From Occallatibacter gabretensis (GTDB lineage Bacteria > Acidobacteriota > Terriglobia > Terriglobales > Acidobacteriaceae), in the NCBI RefSeq assembly GCF_001449115.1, contig NZ_LAIJ01000009.1, positions 62,001 to 126,000 of the forward strand: 64,000 bases of DNA, written 5' to 3'. Both the position numbers and the translations under genes were made by a program. Positions within the stretch are counted from its first letter, which is position 1. Each line of letters opens with the position of its first letter. The notes beneath the pieces were generated by a model, which searched no databases, was not told the origin of the DNA, and saw nothing but the letters and a program-made list of their open reading frames with translations. Positions 45,989-53,252 of this stretch are shown here, one piece after another.

Positions 45989-47219
45989 AAAACTGCAGAG
46001 TCCTTACCATCTCACCTGCTTCCAGCCACTTCGCGCTCTCCGGAACCATCAGAAAACAGTTGGCCCGTGCAAAAGCCGCAATATCCCCGGACCCGTGCGT
46101 CTCCACTGACTGCACTCCTCCACCGGCCTCGCAATGCGCCGGAACAAACCGTGTCAACCCTGGGTTGCCCTTCACTCCGCGCTCCAGATGCGCCAGCACC
46201 CAGCGCGGCAATGAGCCCCTTCGCCCCGCCAGAGCTGCCAGAACCGGAGCAGCAAAAAGCAGAAACGTCGCCGTCGAAGAGATAGGATTTCCCGGCAGCC
46301 CAAAGACCGGCTGCGAAACATCGCCGCGCGGAATCTCCCCAAAAACTACCGGCTTTCCCGGCTGAATTCGCGCTCCGGTGAAATGAAACTTCGCTCCCAG
46401 CCGCTCCAGCGCCGGTTCCACCAGGTCAAACCGCCCCGCCGAAATTCCGCCGGAAAAAATTACCATATCCGCAGCAGCCGTCACATACAGAGCCTTGTCC
46501 AACGCCTCCGCCGAATCCCCAATCGCCGGCATCGTCACCGCGTGCCCGCCAAACTGCTCCACCAACGCGGTCAGCATTGGCGCGTTCGAGTTGCGAATCT
46601 GCCCCGGCCCTGGCTTCTCTGTCACAGCAACCAACTCATCCCCGGTGGTCAGAATCATCACCCTGGGCTTGCAAAAGACCTCAAGCTCGGCATACCCGCA
46701 TGCTGCTGCCGCACCAATTTGCGCTGCGCCCATCCATGTGCCCGCAGGCACAATCTCGTCGCCCGTGCGCGCCTCCGCACCTGCGAGAACGATATTTTCC
46801 CCTACCTCAAGCTTTCTCGGAGACACCAGCCGAATCACATCCGCCTCAGCCTCCACGTGCTCCAGCATTGCCACGGCGTCTGCGCCCGGTGGAACCGCCG
46901 CACCGGTCATAATCTCCCACGCAGTTCCCTTGATAAGCGACTCTGGCGCTGGAGCGTCCCCGGTCCGCGTCGATCCGGCCACCTCCATCCATTCATACCG
47001 ATTCGCATCTTCCGCCCGCACCGCATAGCCATCCCGCGTTGATCGCGCAAACGGCGGCATTTCATGGTCCGTCCGGATCGGGACAGCAAGAATCCGCCCG
47101 GCAGCCTCATGCAATCCCACGCGCTCAGTCTGCGCAACGCACGCCAGTTCCGCCGCGCGCGCCGACACAATCGCTGCCGCTTCCTCGTAGCTGGGCAATG
47201 AAGCAAGTGCTGAACTCAT
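45987..47219 (-). CDS. moeA: molybdopterin molybdenumtransferase MoeA
   Basis: A 410-residue MoeA from the ATG at 47219. Landmarks: PPFARSTRDGYAVRAEDANR, WEIMTGAAVPPGADAVAMLE, KPRVMILTTGDELVAVTEKP, FSGGISAGRFDLVEPALERL, IQPGKPVVFG and VFGLPGNPISS. It inserts molybdate into adenylylated molybdopterin. The last domain (beta-barrel, from ~330) is present, so the gene is complete. It lies only 20 bases beyond the hairpin that ends the upstream TPR gene, so its promoter must lie very close or expression depends on read-through. It is coupled to moaC downstream. Confidence 0.95.
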   Translation of the reverse strand: MSSALASLPSYEEAAAIVSARAAELACVAQTERVGLHEAAGRILAVPIRTDHEMPPFARSTRDGYAVRAEDANRYEWMEVAGSTRTGDAPAPESLIKGTAWEIMTGAAVPPGADAVAMLEHVEAEADVIRLVSPRKLEVGENIVLAGAEARTGDEIVPAGTWMGAAQIGAAAACGYAELEVFCKPRVMILTTGDELVAVTEKPGPGQIRNSNAPMLTALVEQFGGHAVTMPAIGDSAEALDKALYVTAAADMVIFSGGISAGRFDLVEPALERLGAKFHFTGARIQPGKPVVFGEIPRGDVSQPVFGLPGNPISSTATFLLFAAPVLAALAGRRGSLPRWVLAHLERGVKGNPGLTRFVPAHCEAGGGVQSVETHGSGDIAAFARANCFLMVPESAKWLEAGEMVRTLQF

Positions 47220-47238
47220 GCAGGAAATTCTACGTCTC

Positions 47239-47284
47239 AAAAACAACTTCGGCTCTCCGGCACAACGCCGAAGAGCCGAAGTTG
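47239..47284 (-). terminator. strong hairpin terminator between the TPR gene and moeA
   Basis: On the minus strand a perfect 13-bp stem CAACTTCGGCTCT / AGAGCCGAAGTTG (with further CGGC/GCCG pairing inside the loop) is followed by TTTTTGAG. It lies 40 bases after the TPR gene stop and 20-odd bases before the moeA ATG. Confidence 0.88.
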
Positions 47285-47289
47285 AAAAA

Positions 47290-47320
47290 CTAGAAGCTAA
47301 AAGCTAGCAGCTAGAGGCTA
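47290..47320. repeat. CTAGAAGCTA-type repeat cluster
   Basis: A run of three imperfect copies of a CTAGAAGCTAAA/GCTAGCAGCTAGAGGCTA unit, matching the core of the inverted repeat at 45426-45504. It sits just after the TPR gene stop codon. Confidence 0.65.
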
Positions 47321-47323
47321 TCT

Positions 47324-48517
47324 TTACGACTTCTTCCCTGCCTTGTATGTGCTCTGGATCTTCTGCCCGGCCGAATCCAGAATGCTCTTCGCATCGACGG
47401 CATACGTTCCAGTCGGCGCAAGCTCCAGGTACTTCTGGTAAGCCTCCGCGCAGCCAGGAGGCAGCACGATCTTGTTCGTCTTCGGGTCTACCGTCGCGTT
47501 ACCCACCAGCCCCTGGCCCTTCAGGTAATAGAGCAATGGATTGGTCGGGTCGGCGGCAATCGCCTTATCCGCCGCTGCCACCTGCGCCGCCGCGTTGCCC
47601 GTCTGGTAGTAAATCACCGTCTGATTCTTCAGGTACACCGCCGCGGACTTGGGGTTGGCCGTTGCCGCAGCGTCATACGCAGCCGTTGCCTGGTCCACCT
47701 TGCCCGTGCGCGCATACAGTTCGCCCAGTCCGCTCTGCGACAGGCCCTGCACTTCCAGATTCGGCTTCTTCGATCCCGCTTCCATCTCCAGCGCCTTCTT
47801 GAACGCAGCCTCGGCCTCGTCGTACTTCTTCAGGCCCAGCTTTGCCTGGCCCAACCGCGCAAAAATAATGGAAACGTCAGTCCGCGTTCCGGCCGCGGTT
47901 GCGTCCTTCTGCATGATCGTTTCCACGTCGGTGAACTTCGCCGTTTTGATCTCGCCTACTTTGGCGTCAATTGCCTGCTTGGTAGCGCCTGCGCCCAGCT
48001 CCTGGGCCGCCGTCGCCGACGCCGCATCGGCGTCCTTGATGTCCTGCACCACCGCGGCCAGATCAGCATTGAGCTGCTTGGTCAGCGTGTTGGCTGCCAT
48101 TGCCGAAGAGTTTTTCTGCTTCAGCTCCTGAAGCTGCTTCTGCTGTTCCGGAGACAGCTTTTTAATGTAGTCCGGACGGCTCAGGTCGAAATCCTGCACT
48201 ATGGACTGACCTGCCTCAATCTTTATGTTGTCAAACTGGTCGACAATCTTGTCCTTCGGCGTAGTCTGATCACGATAGAGCACGCTGTATGTGCCCGGAG
48301 CCGCGTCACCCGTATAGTCGCCGTTAGCATCCACCGGGAAGGTGTACTTATCGCCCGAGCTGTCGACCCTGAGGCTCACCGTACCGTTGCCCTGCGCAGT
48401 GCCCACTGGATTGGTAATGTGTCCGTGAATCTTGCCCGCTGGGCTGGCATTCTGCGCCACCACTGGCGTTAAAGCCAAGCCGAGCAGGCCGAGGCCCAGT
48501 ATAAGAATCCGCTTCAT
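47324..48517 (-). CDS. exported tetratricopeptide-repeat protein with regulatory-like N-domain
   Basis: A 397-residue protein with a signal peptide (MKRILILGLGLLGLALTPVV, cleaved near AQN), a carboxypeptidase-regulatory/prealbumin-like domain (GKIHGHITNPVGTAQGNGTV to about residue 115), a helical Lys/Gln/Ala-rich linker, and TPR repeats from ~200 (IFARLGQAKLGLKKYDEAEA, SQSGLGELYARTGKVDQATA, YLKNQTVIYYQTGNAAAQVA). TPR proteins of this kind act as protein-interaction scaffolds in the periplasm; the partner is unknown. AAGGAG lies eight bases before the ATG at 48517. A strong terminator follows. Confidence 0.85.
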   Translation of the reverse strand: MKRILILGLGLLGLALTPVVAQNASPAGKIHGHITNPVGTAQGNGTVSLRVDSSGDKYTFPVDANGDYTGDAAPGTYSVLYRDQTTPKDKIVDQFDNIKIEAGQSIVQDFDLSRPDYIKKLSPEQQKQLQELKQKNSSAMAANTLTKQLNADLAAVVQDIKDADAASATAAQELGAGATKQAIDAKVGEIKTAKFTDVETIMQKDATAAGTRTDVSIIFARLGQAKLGLKKYDEAEAAFKKALEMEAGSKKPNLEVQGLSQSGLGELYARTGKVDQATAAYDAAATANPKSAAVYLKNQTVIYYQTGNAAAQVAAADKAIAADPTNPLLYYLKGQGLVGNATVDPKTNKIVLPPGCAEAYQKYLELAPTGTYAVDAKSILDSAGQKIQSTYKAGKKS

Positions 48518-48727
48518 AGTATTTCTCCTTGGCAGGCAGCGGCGTCAGCGCCACTCACCCAGATATCGAAACCGGTATCCGCTCCGCGCTCTTCCGTTCC
48601 TCGCAGTTGCGGCCGGCGCATCCTGATATAGATGCGCCTGTAGCACTGCCCAAGGTAAATCAATCCCCGCGCCCACTACAAGAGCGCGCAGTATTCCGTG
48701 TCTCGCATCACGCCATAAAATAGCTGC

Positions 48728-49225
48728 ATGGCCGAAATCACCATCCGTCCAGCCCGCCGCGAAGATGTCGCGCTCATCCTGCGCTTCATCCGTGCACTGG
48801 CCGTCTATGAGCGCGAGCCGGACGCCGTTGTCGCGACCGAAGAGACTCTCCTCGCCCACGGCTTCGGCCCCAATCCCTACTTTCACTGCATCCTCGCGGA
48901 GCTCGATGGCTCGCCCGCCGGCTTCGCCTTCTACTTCTTCGATTACTCCACTTGGCTTGGGGCACCGGGGCTCTACCTCGAAGACCTATTCGTTGATCCC
49001 GCCTTCCGGGGACTGGGCCTGGGTCGCGCGCTGCTCGAACGCCTTGCCCAGATTGCCATCGAACGCGGCTGCGCCCGCATGAAGTGGGAGGTCCTGGACT
49101 GGAACACCCCCGCCGTCGACTTCTACGACGCCATGGGCGCCGAATTCCTCGACACATGGCGTAACGTCCGCCTGAGCGGCGACGCTCTCAAGCGTCTGGC
49201 AGGTCAGGAGACTTCAGCACAATGA
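48728..49225 (+). CDS. GNAT-family N-acetyltransferase (diamine acetyltransferase-like)
   Basis: A 165-residue GNAT protein with ITIRPARREDVALILRFIRA at the N-terminus, LYLEDLFVDPAFRGLGLGRA (acetyl-CoA pyrophosphate-binding R-G-x-G-x-G/A site) and MKWEVLDWNTPAVDFYDAMG. The LEDLFV...EVLDWN pattern is that of spermidine/spermine- or thialysine-type acetyltransferases; the actual amine substrate is unknown. Its stop overlaps the trmFO ATG by four bases (ATGA), so the two are translationally coupled. Confidence 0.88.
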   Translation: MAEITIRPARREDVALILRFIRALAVYEREPDAVVATEETLLAHGFGPNPYFHCILAELDGSPAGFAFYFFDYSTWLGAPGLYLEDLFVDPAFRGLGLGRALLERLAQIAIERGCARMKWEVLDWNTPAVDFYDAMGAEFLDTWRNVRLSGDALKRLAGQETSAQ

Positions 49226-50562
49226 AAATCCGTGTCATTGGGGGCGGACTCGCCGGCCCTGAAGCTGCCCTCACCGCCGCGCGCCTTGGCTGCGAAGTTG
49301 ATCTCTACGAAATGCGCCGGATGGTCAATGGCACGCCGCATCTCACTCCCGCGCACCAGACCACCGAATTCGGGGAGCTCGTCTGCTCCAACTCCCTCAA
49401 AAGTGAGTCTCCCAACACCGCGCCCTGGCTCCTCAAAGAGGAGATGCGCCGCTTCGGCTCGGTCCTGCTGAAAATCGCCGACGAAACCGCCGTTCCAGCA
49501 GGCCACGCCCTCGCCGTCGATCGCGTCGAGTTTTCCCGCCGCATCGAAGCCGCTATCGAGGCCGAGCCGCGCATCCGCGTCTTTCGCAAAGAAGTCACCT
49601 CACTCGATTCCGATGAGTGCACGATCGTTGCCTCCGGCCCGCTCACCTCGAACGCGCTCAGCCAGGAGATTCTTCGCATCACCGGCTCCCAGCATCTCGC
49701 CTTCTACGACTCCATCTCGCCCATCGTCGAGGCCGATTCCATCGAAATGGAGCGCGTTTACTTTGCCGCCCGCTGGGACAAAGGCACCGCCGACTACATC
49801 AACTGCCCCTTCACCCGCGAAGAATACGATCGCTTCCTCGACGCGCTTCTGAGCGCTGAAGCGGCGCAGGAAAAGGAATGGGAAAAGCTCGACTACTTCG
49901 AGAGCTGCCTGCCCATCGAAGTCCTCGCCAGCCGTGGCCGCGATACTCTCCGCTTCGGCCCCATGAAGCCCGTCGGCCTCACCGATCCGAGAACCGGCAA
50001 ATGGCCTTACGCAGCCGTCCAACTCCGCAAAGAAAATCTTCGCGCCGACTCCTACAACCTCGTCGGCTTCCAGAACCACCTCAAGTACGGCGAGCAGGCC
50101 CGCATCCTCCGCCTCATCCCCGGCCTTGAGAACGCCAAATTCCTCCGCTACGGCCAGATTCATCGCAACACCTACATCTGCGCCCCGGCGCTGCTGGATG
50201 AGTCCCTCCGGCTTCGTCAGCAACCCAACATCCTGTTCGCGGGGCAGATCTCCGGCGTTGAAGGCTACACCGAATCCATCGCCAGCGGTATGCTTGCCGG
50301 TCTATACGCAGCGCGCCTTGCTGCCGGAGCCGAGCCCATACCGGTTCCACGCTCCACCGCCCTCGGCTCGCTGGTGCATTACATCACCCACTCCGACGCC
50401 AAGGACTTCCAGCCCGCCAACATCACCTTTGACCTGCTGGAGCCGCTCGAAGAAGACCTCCGCAAGAAAATCCGCGACAAAAAGGAGCGCCGCCGCATCC
50501 AGTGCGAACGCACTCTCGCCGCCTTTGACGCGTGGAATGCCGCGCAGCTTCAAAATGCCTGA
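49222..50562 (+). CDS. trmFO: tRNA (uracil-54-C5)-methyltransferase, folate- and FAD-dependent (TrmFO)
   Basis: A 446-residue TrmFO beginning IRVIGGGLAGPEAALTAARL (FAD-binding GxGxxG) and including TPAHQTTEFGELVCSNSLKS, VDRVEFSRRIEAAIEAEPRI, DYINCPFTREEYDRFLDALL, FESCLPIEVLASRGRDTLRF and FAGQISGVEGYTESIASGML. It makes ribothymidine at position 54 of tRNA with methylenetetrahydrofolate as carbon donor, in place of SAM-dependent TrmA. The coding sequence is complete. Confidence 0.95.
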   Translation: MKIRVIGGGLAGPEAALTAARLGCEVDLYEMRRMVNGTPHLTPAHQTTEFGELVCSNSLKSESPNTAPWLLKEEMRRFGSVLLKIADETAVPAGHALAVDRVEFSRRIEAAIEAEPRIRVFRKEVTSLDSDECTIVASGPLTSNALSQEILRITGSQHLAFYDSISPIVEADSIEMERVYFAARWDKGTADYINCPFTREEYDRFLDALLSAEAAQEKEWEKLDYFESCLPIEVLASRGRDTLRFGPMKPVGLTDPRTGKWPYAAVQLRKENLRADSYNLVGFQNHLKYGEQARILRLIPGLENAKFLRYGQIHRNTYICAPALLDESLRLRQQPNILFAGQISGVEGYTESIASGMLAGLYAARLAAGAEPIPVPRSTALGSLVHYITHSDAKDFQPANITFDLLEPLEEDLRKKIRDKKERRRIQCERTLAAFDAWNAAQLQNA

Positions 50563-50653
50563 CGGATCGCCGGGAACCTTTCCAGCCTCCGCAGTGTCCA
50601 ACGTAGAAGGCAGCTCCCTGCCCCACGCTGTACCCTTAAGGTTGGAGTTCTTC

Positions 50654-51871
50654 ATGCGTTTCCTTGCCATACTCGCCTGCGCTGCCACATTCACCGCTGC
50701 CCAGGCACAATCCACGCCGAAGGCCCAATCGCCAGTACCGCCGGCTGCAAATGCAGCCCCGCAATCGCCCGAGAAACCGCTGTTGCCTGGCGCCTTTGCC
50801 GGTTGGGTGACCAATGAGGCTCCCAAGACCGTCTCCGATCCCGCCCAGATTGATGCCGCCAACGCCGCGCCGCTCAAGGAGTACGGCTTTGAGAGCGGCA
50901 TGACGGCCACCTACAAGCGCGATGATGAAACTCTTACCATCAAGGCTCTGCGGTTTCCTGACGTCAGCGGCTCCTTTGGCGCGTATGGGTTTTATCGCGA
51001 CGCCAAGTGGCCGAAGGAGCAGATCGGCTCCGGCGCGGTTTCGAATGGCAACCGCGTCGTTTTCTGGCGCGGAGCCACTGTCATCGACGCAACCTTCTCC
51101 AAGGTCCATCCCGAATCCGCTTCCGAACTGCGCGAGCTCGCCGACACGCTTCCCTCGCCTTCCGGCAACAAGGCGCTGCCTCCGCCCATCCTGTCCCTGC
51201 TGCCCAAGTCCGACCGCGAGGACCAAACCGCGCACTACGTCAAAGGGCCGGATGGCTTCGCGCTCATCCCCAGCAAGGGCCTGGAAGGACTGAGCCCCCA
51301 TTACGCGCTTGGGCCCGCAGGTTACGCAGGCTCCGGCGGCGTGCTTCCTGCAAGTCTCGTGGGCTTTGACCGGGATGCGGAAGCCGTGACCGCGAGTTAC
51401 GCGCTCTCCTCTGGCCCTGCCACGCTTACGCTTATTTCGTACCCCACTGCGCAGATAGCCACTGCTGCAGAAACCCAGATTCGCGCCTATATCCAGTCCG
51501 GCGGCAAAGGGCAGACCCCGTTCACCAAGCCGCTTCAGGATTCTGATCAGGCCTCGCTCGAAGTTCGCCGCACCGGCCCGATTGTTGCCCTTGTCAGCGG
51601 AGACGCCGTTCCCGATGACAGCCACAAACTGGTCCAGAGCGTTCACTACTCCTCTGACCTGACCAAAATGCCCATGCCCGGCATCTCCGAGGTGGCTAAA
51701 ACCGGGTCCCTGCTCTACAACATCGCCATGTTTGTAGTCGTTATAGGCGGCGCGGCGGTTCTGCTGGGGCTGTTCCTTGGTGGTGGTCGCGCAATCTACC
51801 GCATGGCCCGTGGCAAGCCTGCCTCGTCGATGTATGAGGCTGAGTTCACCAGCCTCGACCTGCGCGAGTAG
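50654..51871 (+). CDS. DUF6599-like exported membrane-anchored protein
   Basis: A 405-residue protein starting at the ATG 50654, which has GGAG six bases upstream and opens with a signal peptide (MRFLAILACAATFTAAQAQ). The frame is open far upstream through trmFO in another phase, which is not coding. The body contains PGAFAGWVTNEAPKTVSD, EYGFESGMTATYKRDDETLT, FRDVSGSFGAYGFYRD-like text near 110 and IVALVSGDAVPDDSHKLV, a pattern I associate with DUF6599 proteins of Acidobacteriota. One transmembrane helix near 358-380 (MFVVVIGGAAVLLGLFLGGG) is followed by a short basic cytoplasmic tail. The function is unknown. Confidence 0.75.
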   Translation: MRFLAILACAATFTAAQAQSTPKAQSPVPPAANAAPQSPEKPLLPGAFAGWVTNEAPKTVSDPAQIDAANAAPLKEYGFESGMTATYKRDDETLTIKALRFPDVSGSFGAYGFYRDAKWPKEQIGSGAVSNGNRVVFWRGATVIDATFSKVHPESASELRELADTLPSPSGNKALPPPILSLLPKSDREDQTAHYVKGPDGFALIPSKGLEGLSPHYALGPAGYAGSGGVLPASLVGFDRDAEAVTASYALSSGPATLTLISYPTAQIATAAETQIRAYIQSGGKGQTPFTKPLQDSDQASLEVRRTGPIVALVSGDAVPDDSHKLVQSVHYSSDLTKMPMPGISEVAKTGSLLYNIAMFVVVIGGAAVLLGLFLGGGRAIYRMARGKPASSMYEAEFTSLDLRE

Positions 51872-51877
51872 ACGGCG

Positions 51878-53182
51878 CTATTCGACTTCCAGCACAAGGC
51901 ATTTGAGATATTCCGTCTCCGGCAGGTTCAGCACTACCGGATGGTCAGGAGCTGCCATGCGACGCTCCAGGACCCGCACGCGCCGATGCGCGTCCGCTGC
52001 CGCAGAGGCCACCGTGCCCTCAAGGGCTGGCCAGTCCACATGATGGGAGCAGGAGCAGCTCACCAGAAGGCCGCCCGGCAGCGCCATCTTGAGCGCACGC
52101 AGGTTCAGCTCTTTGTAACCGCGGAGCGCACCTTCGACGGCCCGCCGCGTCTTGGCAAAGGCCGGCGGATCGACAACGATCGCGGCGAAGCTTTCCCGCG
52201 CATCCGACCAGTCGCGCATGAGATCGAAGGCGTCGGCTGCAATCCAATCGACTTCAGCCGAAATCTGAGCCCGATTGGCCTCAAGATTCCGCTCCGCAAT
52301 TTCGAGCGAAGCATGCGAAACATCCACGCCCGTTACGCGCTGGCAAGCCCGCGCCAAATGCAGGGCAAATCCACCCTGGTAGGTGCAGACATCGAGTGCC
52401 CGGCCTGTCGCCCCGAGCTTTTGCGCCCATTCCGCGGCGGCTGCATAGTTCAGGCGTTGATCAAGGAAGGCTCCGGTCTTTTGCCCGGCATTGGCGTCAA
52501 ACTGAAACATCAGCCCGTTGAGGTGAAAGCTCGTCTGAGTCGCTGGAACCTCAGGATCGGCAGCCCACAGCGGCGCCAGCGAAGGAACGGAAAGCCCTTC
52601 AAGCTCGCGGATGCGCGGATCGGGCCGTTCCAGAATGGATGCCGGCTGCAGCTCCTCGCGTAGTGCCAGGACGCATGTCTCACGCACGTGGGCCGAATCG
52701 AGCCCGCGCGCCAGAAGCTGCAGAATCACCAGGTCGCCGTACTTGTCCACTACCAGCCCGGGCAGCTCGTCGGCCTCACTGAAGCAGAGCCGGCAGGCAT
52801 CGGTGCTTTCATTCATCATCGGCAGCCGTCTTTGCACAGCGGTCCGCAGCCGCTGCCCGAGCTCTTTGAGCCACTCTTCAGGGTCAATTGCCGTACGGCT
52901 TATCATTCGCAACGCAATCTGCGAGGAAGGACTGTAGAGCGCTGTGCCGAGCAGCAATCCGCGGTTGTCTGCCACGGGTATCAGTGCGGGAGTTTCGCCA
53001 TCACCCACCGAAACGGATTCCACATCCGAGGCGTAGACCCACACGTGGCCCGCGCGCAACCGGTCTGACGCGCGGCGGCTTATCCTTGCGCCCAACGCGG
53101 GTGCAGGCGCTAACGGGGGCGTGATTTCTGCCGGTTTTTCTTGTTTTTTGCGTCGTGCCGCAGGCTGTTTTTCGCGTGCCAT
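51878..53182 (-). CDS. class I SAM-dependent rRNA methyltransferase, RlmI-like (PUA + methyltransferase)
   Basis: A 434-residue protein with a basic N-terminal tail, a PUA-type domain (RISRRASDRLRAGHVWVYAS), the RlmI-specific ADELPGLVVDKYGDLVILQL, FDANAGQKTGAFLDQRLNYA, motif I ALDVCTYQGGFALHLA, motif IV VDPPAFAK and the Cys-containing LLVSCSCSHHV. RlmI methylates C5 of a cytosine in 23S rRNA; the homologue here may have the same or a related RNA target. It converges on the DUF6599 gene with six bases between the two stops. Confidence 0.88.
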   Translation of the reverse strand: MAREKQPAARRKKQEKPAEITPPLAPAPALGARISRRASDRLRAGHVWVYASDVESVSVGDGETPALIPVADNRGLLLGTALYSPSSQIALRMISRTAIDPEEWLKELGQRLRTAVQRRLPMMNESTDACRLCFSEADELPGLVVDKYGDLVILQLLARGLDSAHVRETCVLALREELQPASILERPDPRIRELEGLSVPSLAPLWAADPEVPATQTSFHLNGLMFQFDANAGQKTGAFLDQRLNYAAAAEWAQKLGATGRALDVCTYQGGFALHLARACQRVTGVDVSHASLEIAERNLEANRAQISAEVDWIAADAFDLMRDWSDARESFAAIVVDPPAFAKTRRAVEGALRGYKELNLRALKMALPGGLLVSCSCSHHVDWPALEGTVASAAADAHRRVRVLERRMAAPDHPVVLNLPETEYLKCLVLEVE

Positions 53183-53252
53183 TTCGACCTCGACTCATCC
53201 TACCAAGCTCACCTGGAAGCGCCTCTTTACAGCAACGGGAATATAATGAATT

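Noticed and set aside
50126..50653. Upstream extension of the DUF6599 frame into trmFO
   Set aside because: This part lies in another phase of trmFO, is Ser/Pro/Arg-rich, and the downstream ATG at 50654 has both a Shine-Dalgarno and a signal peptide.
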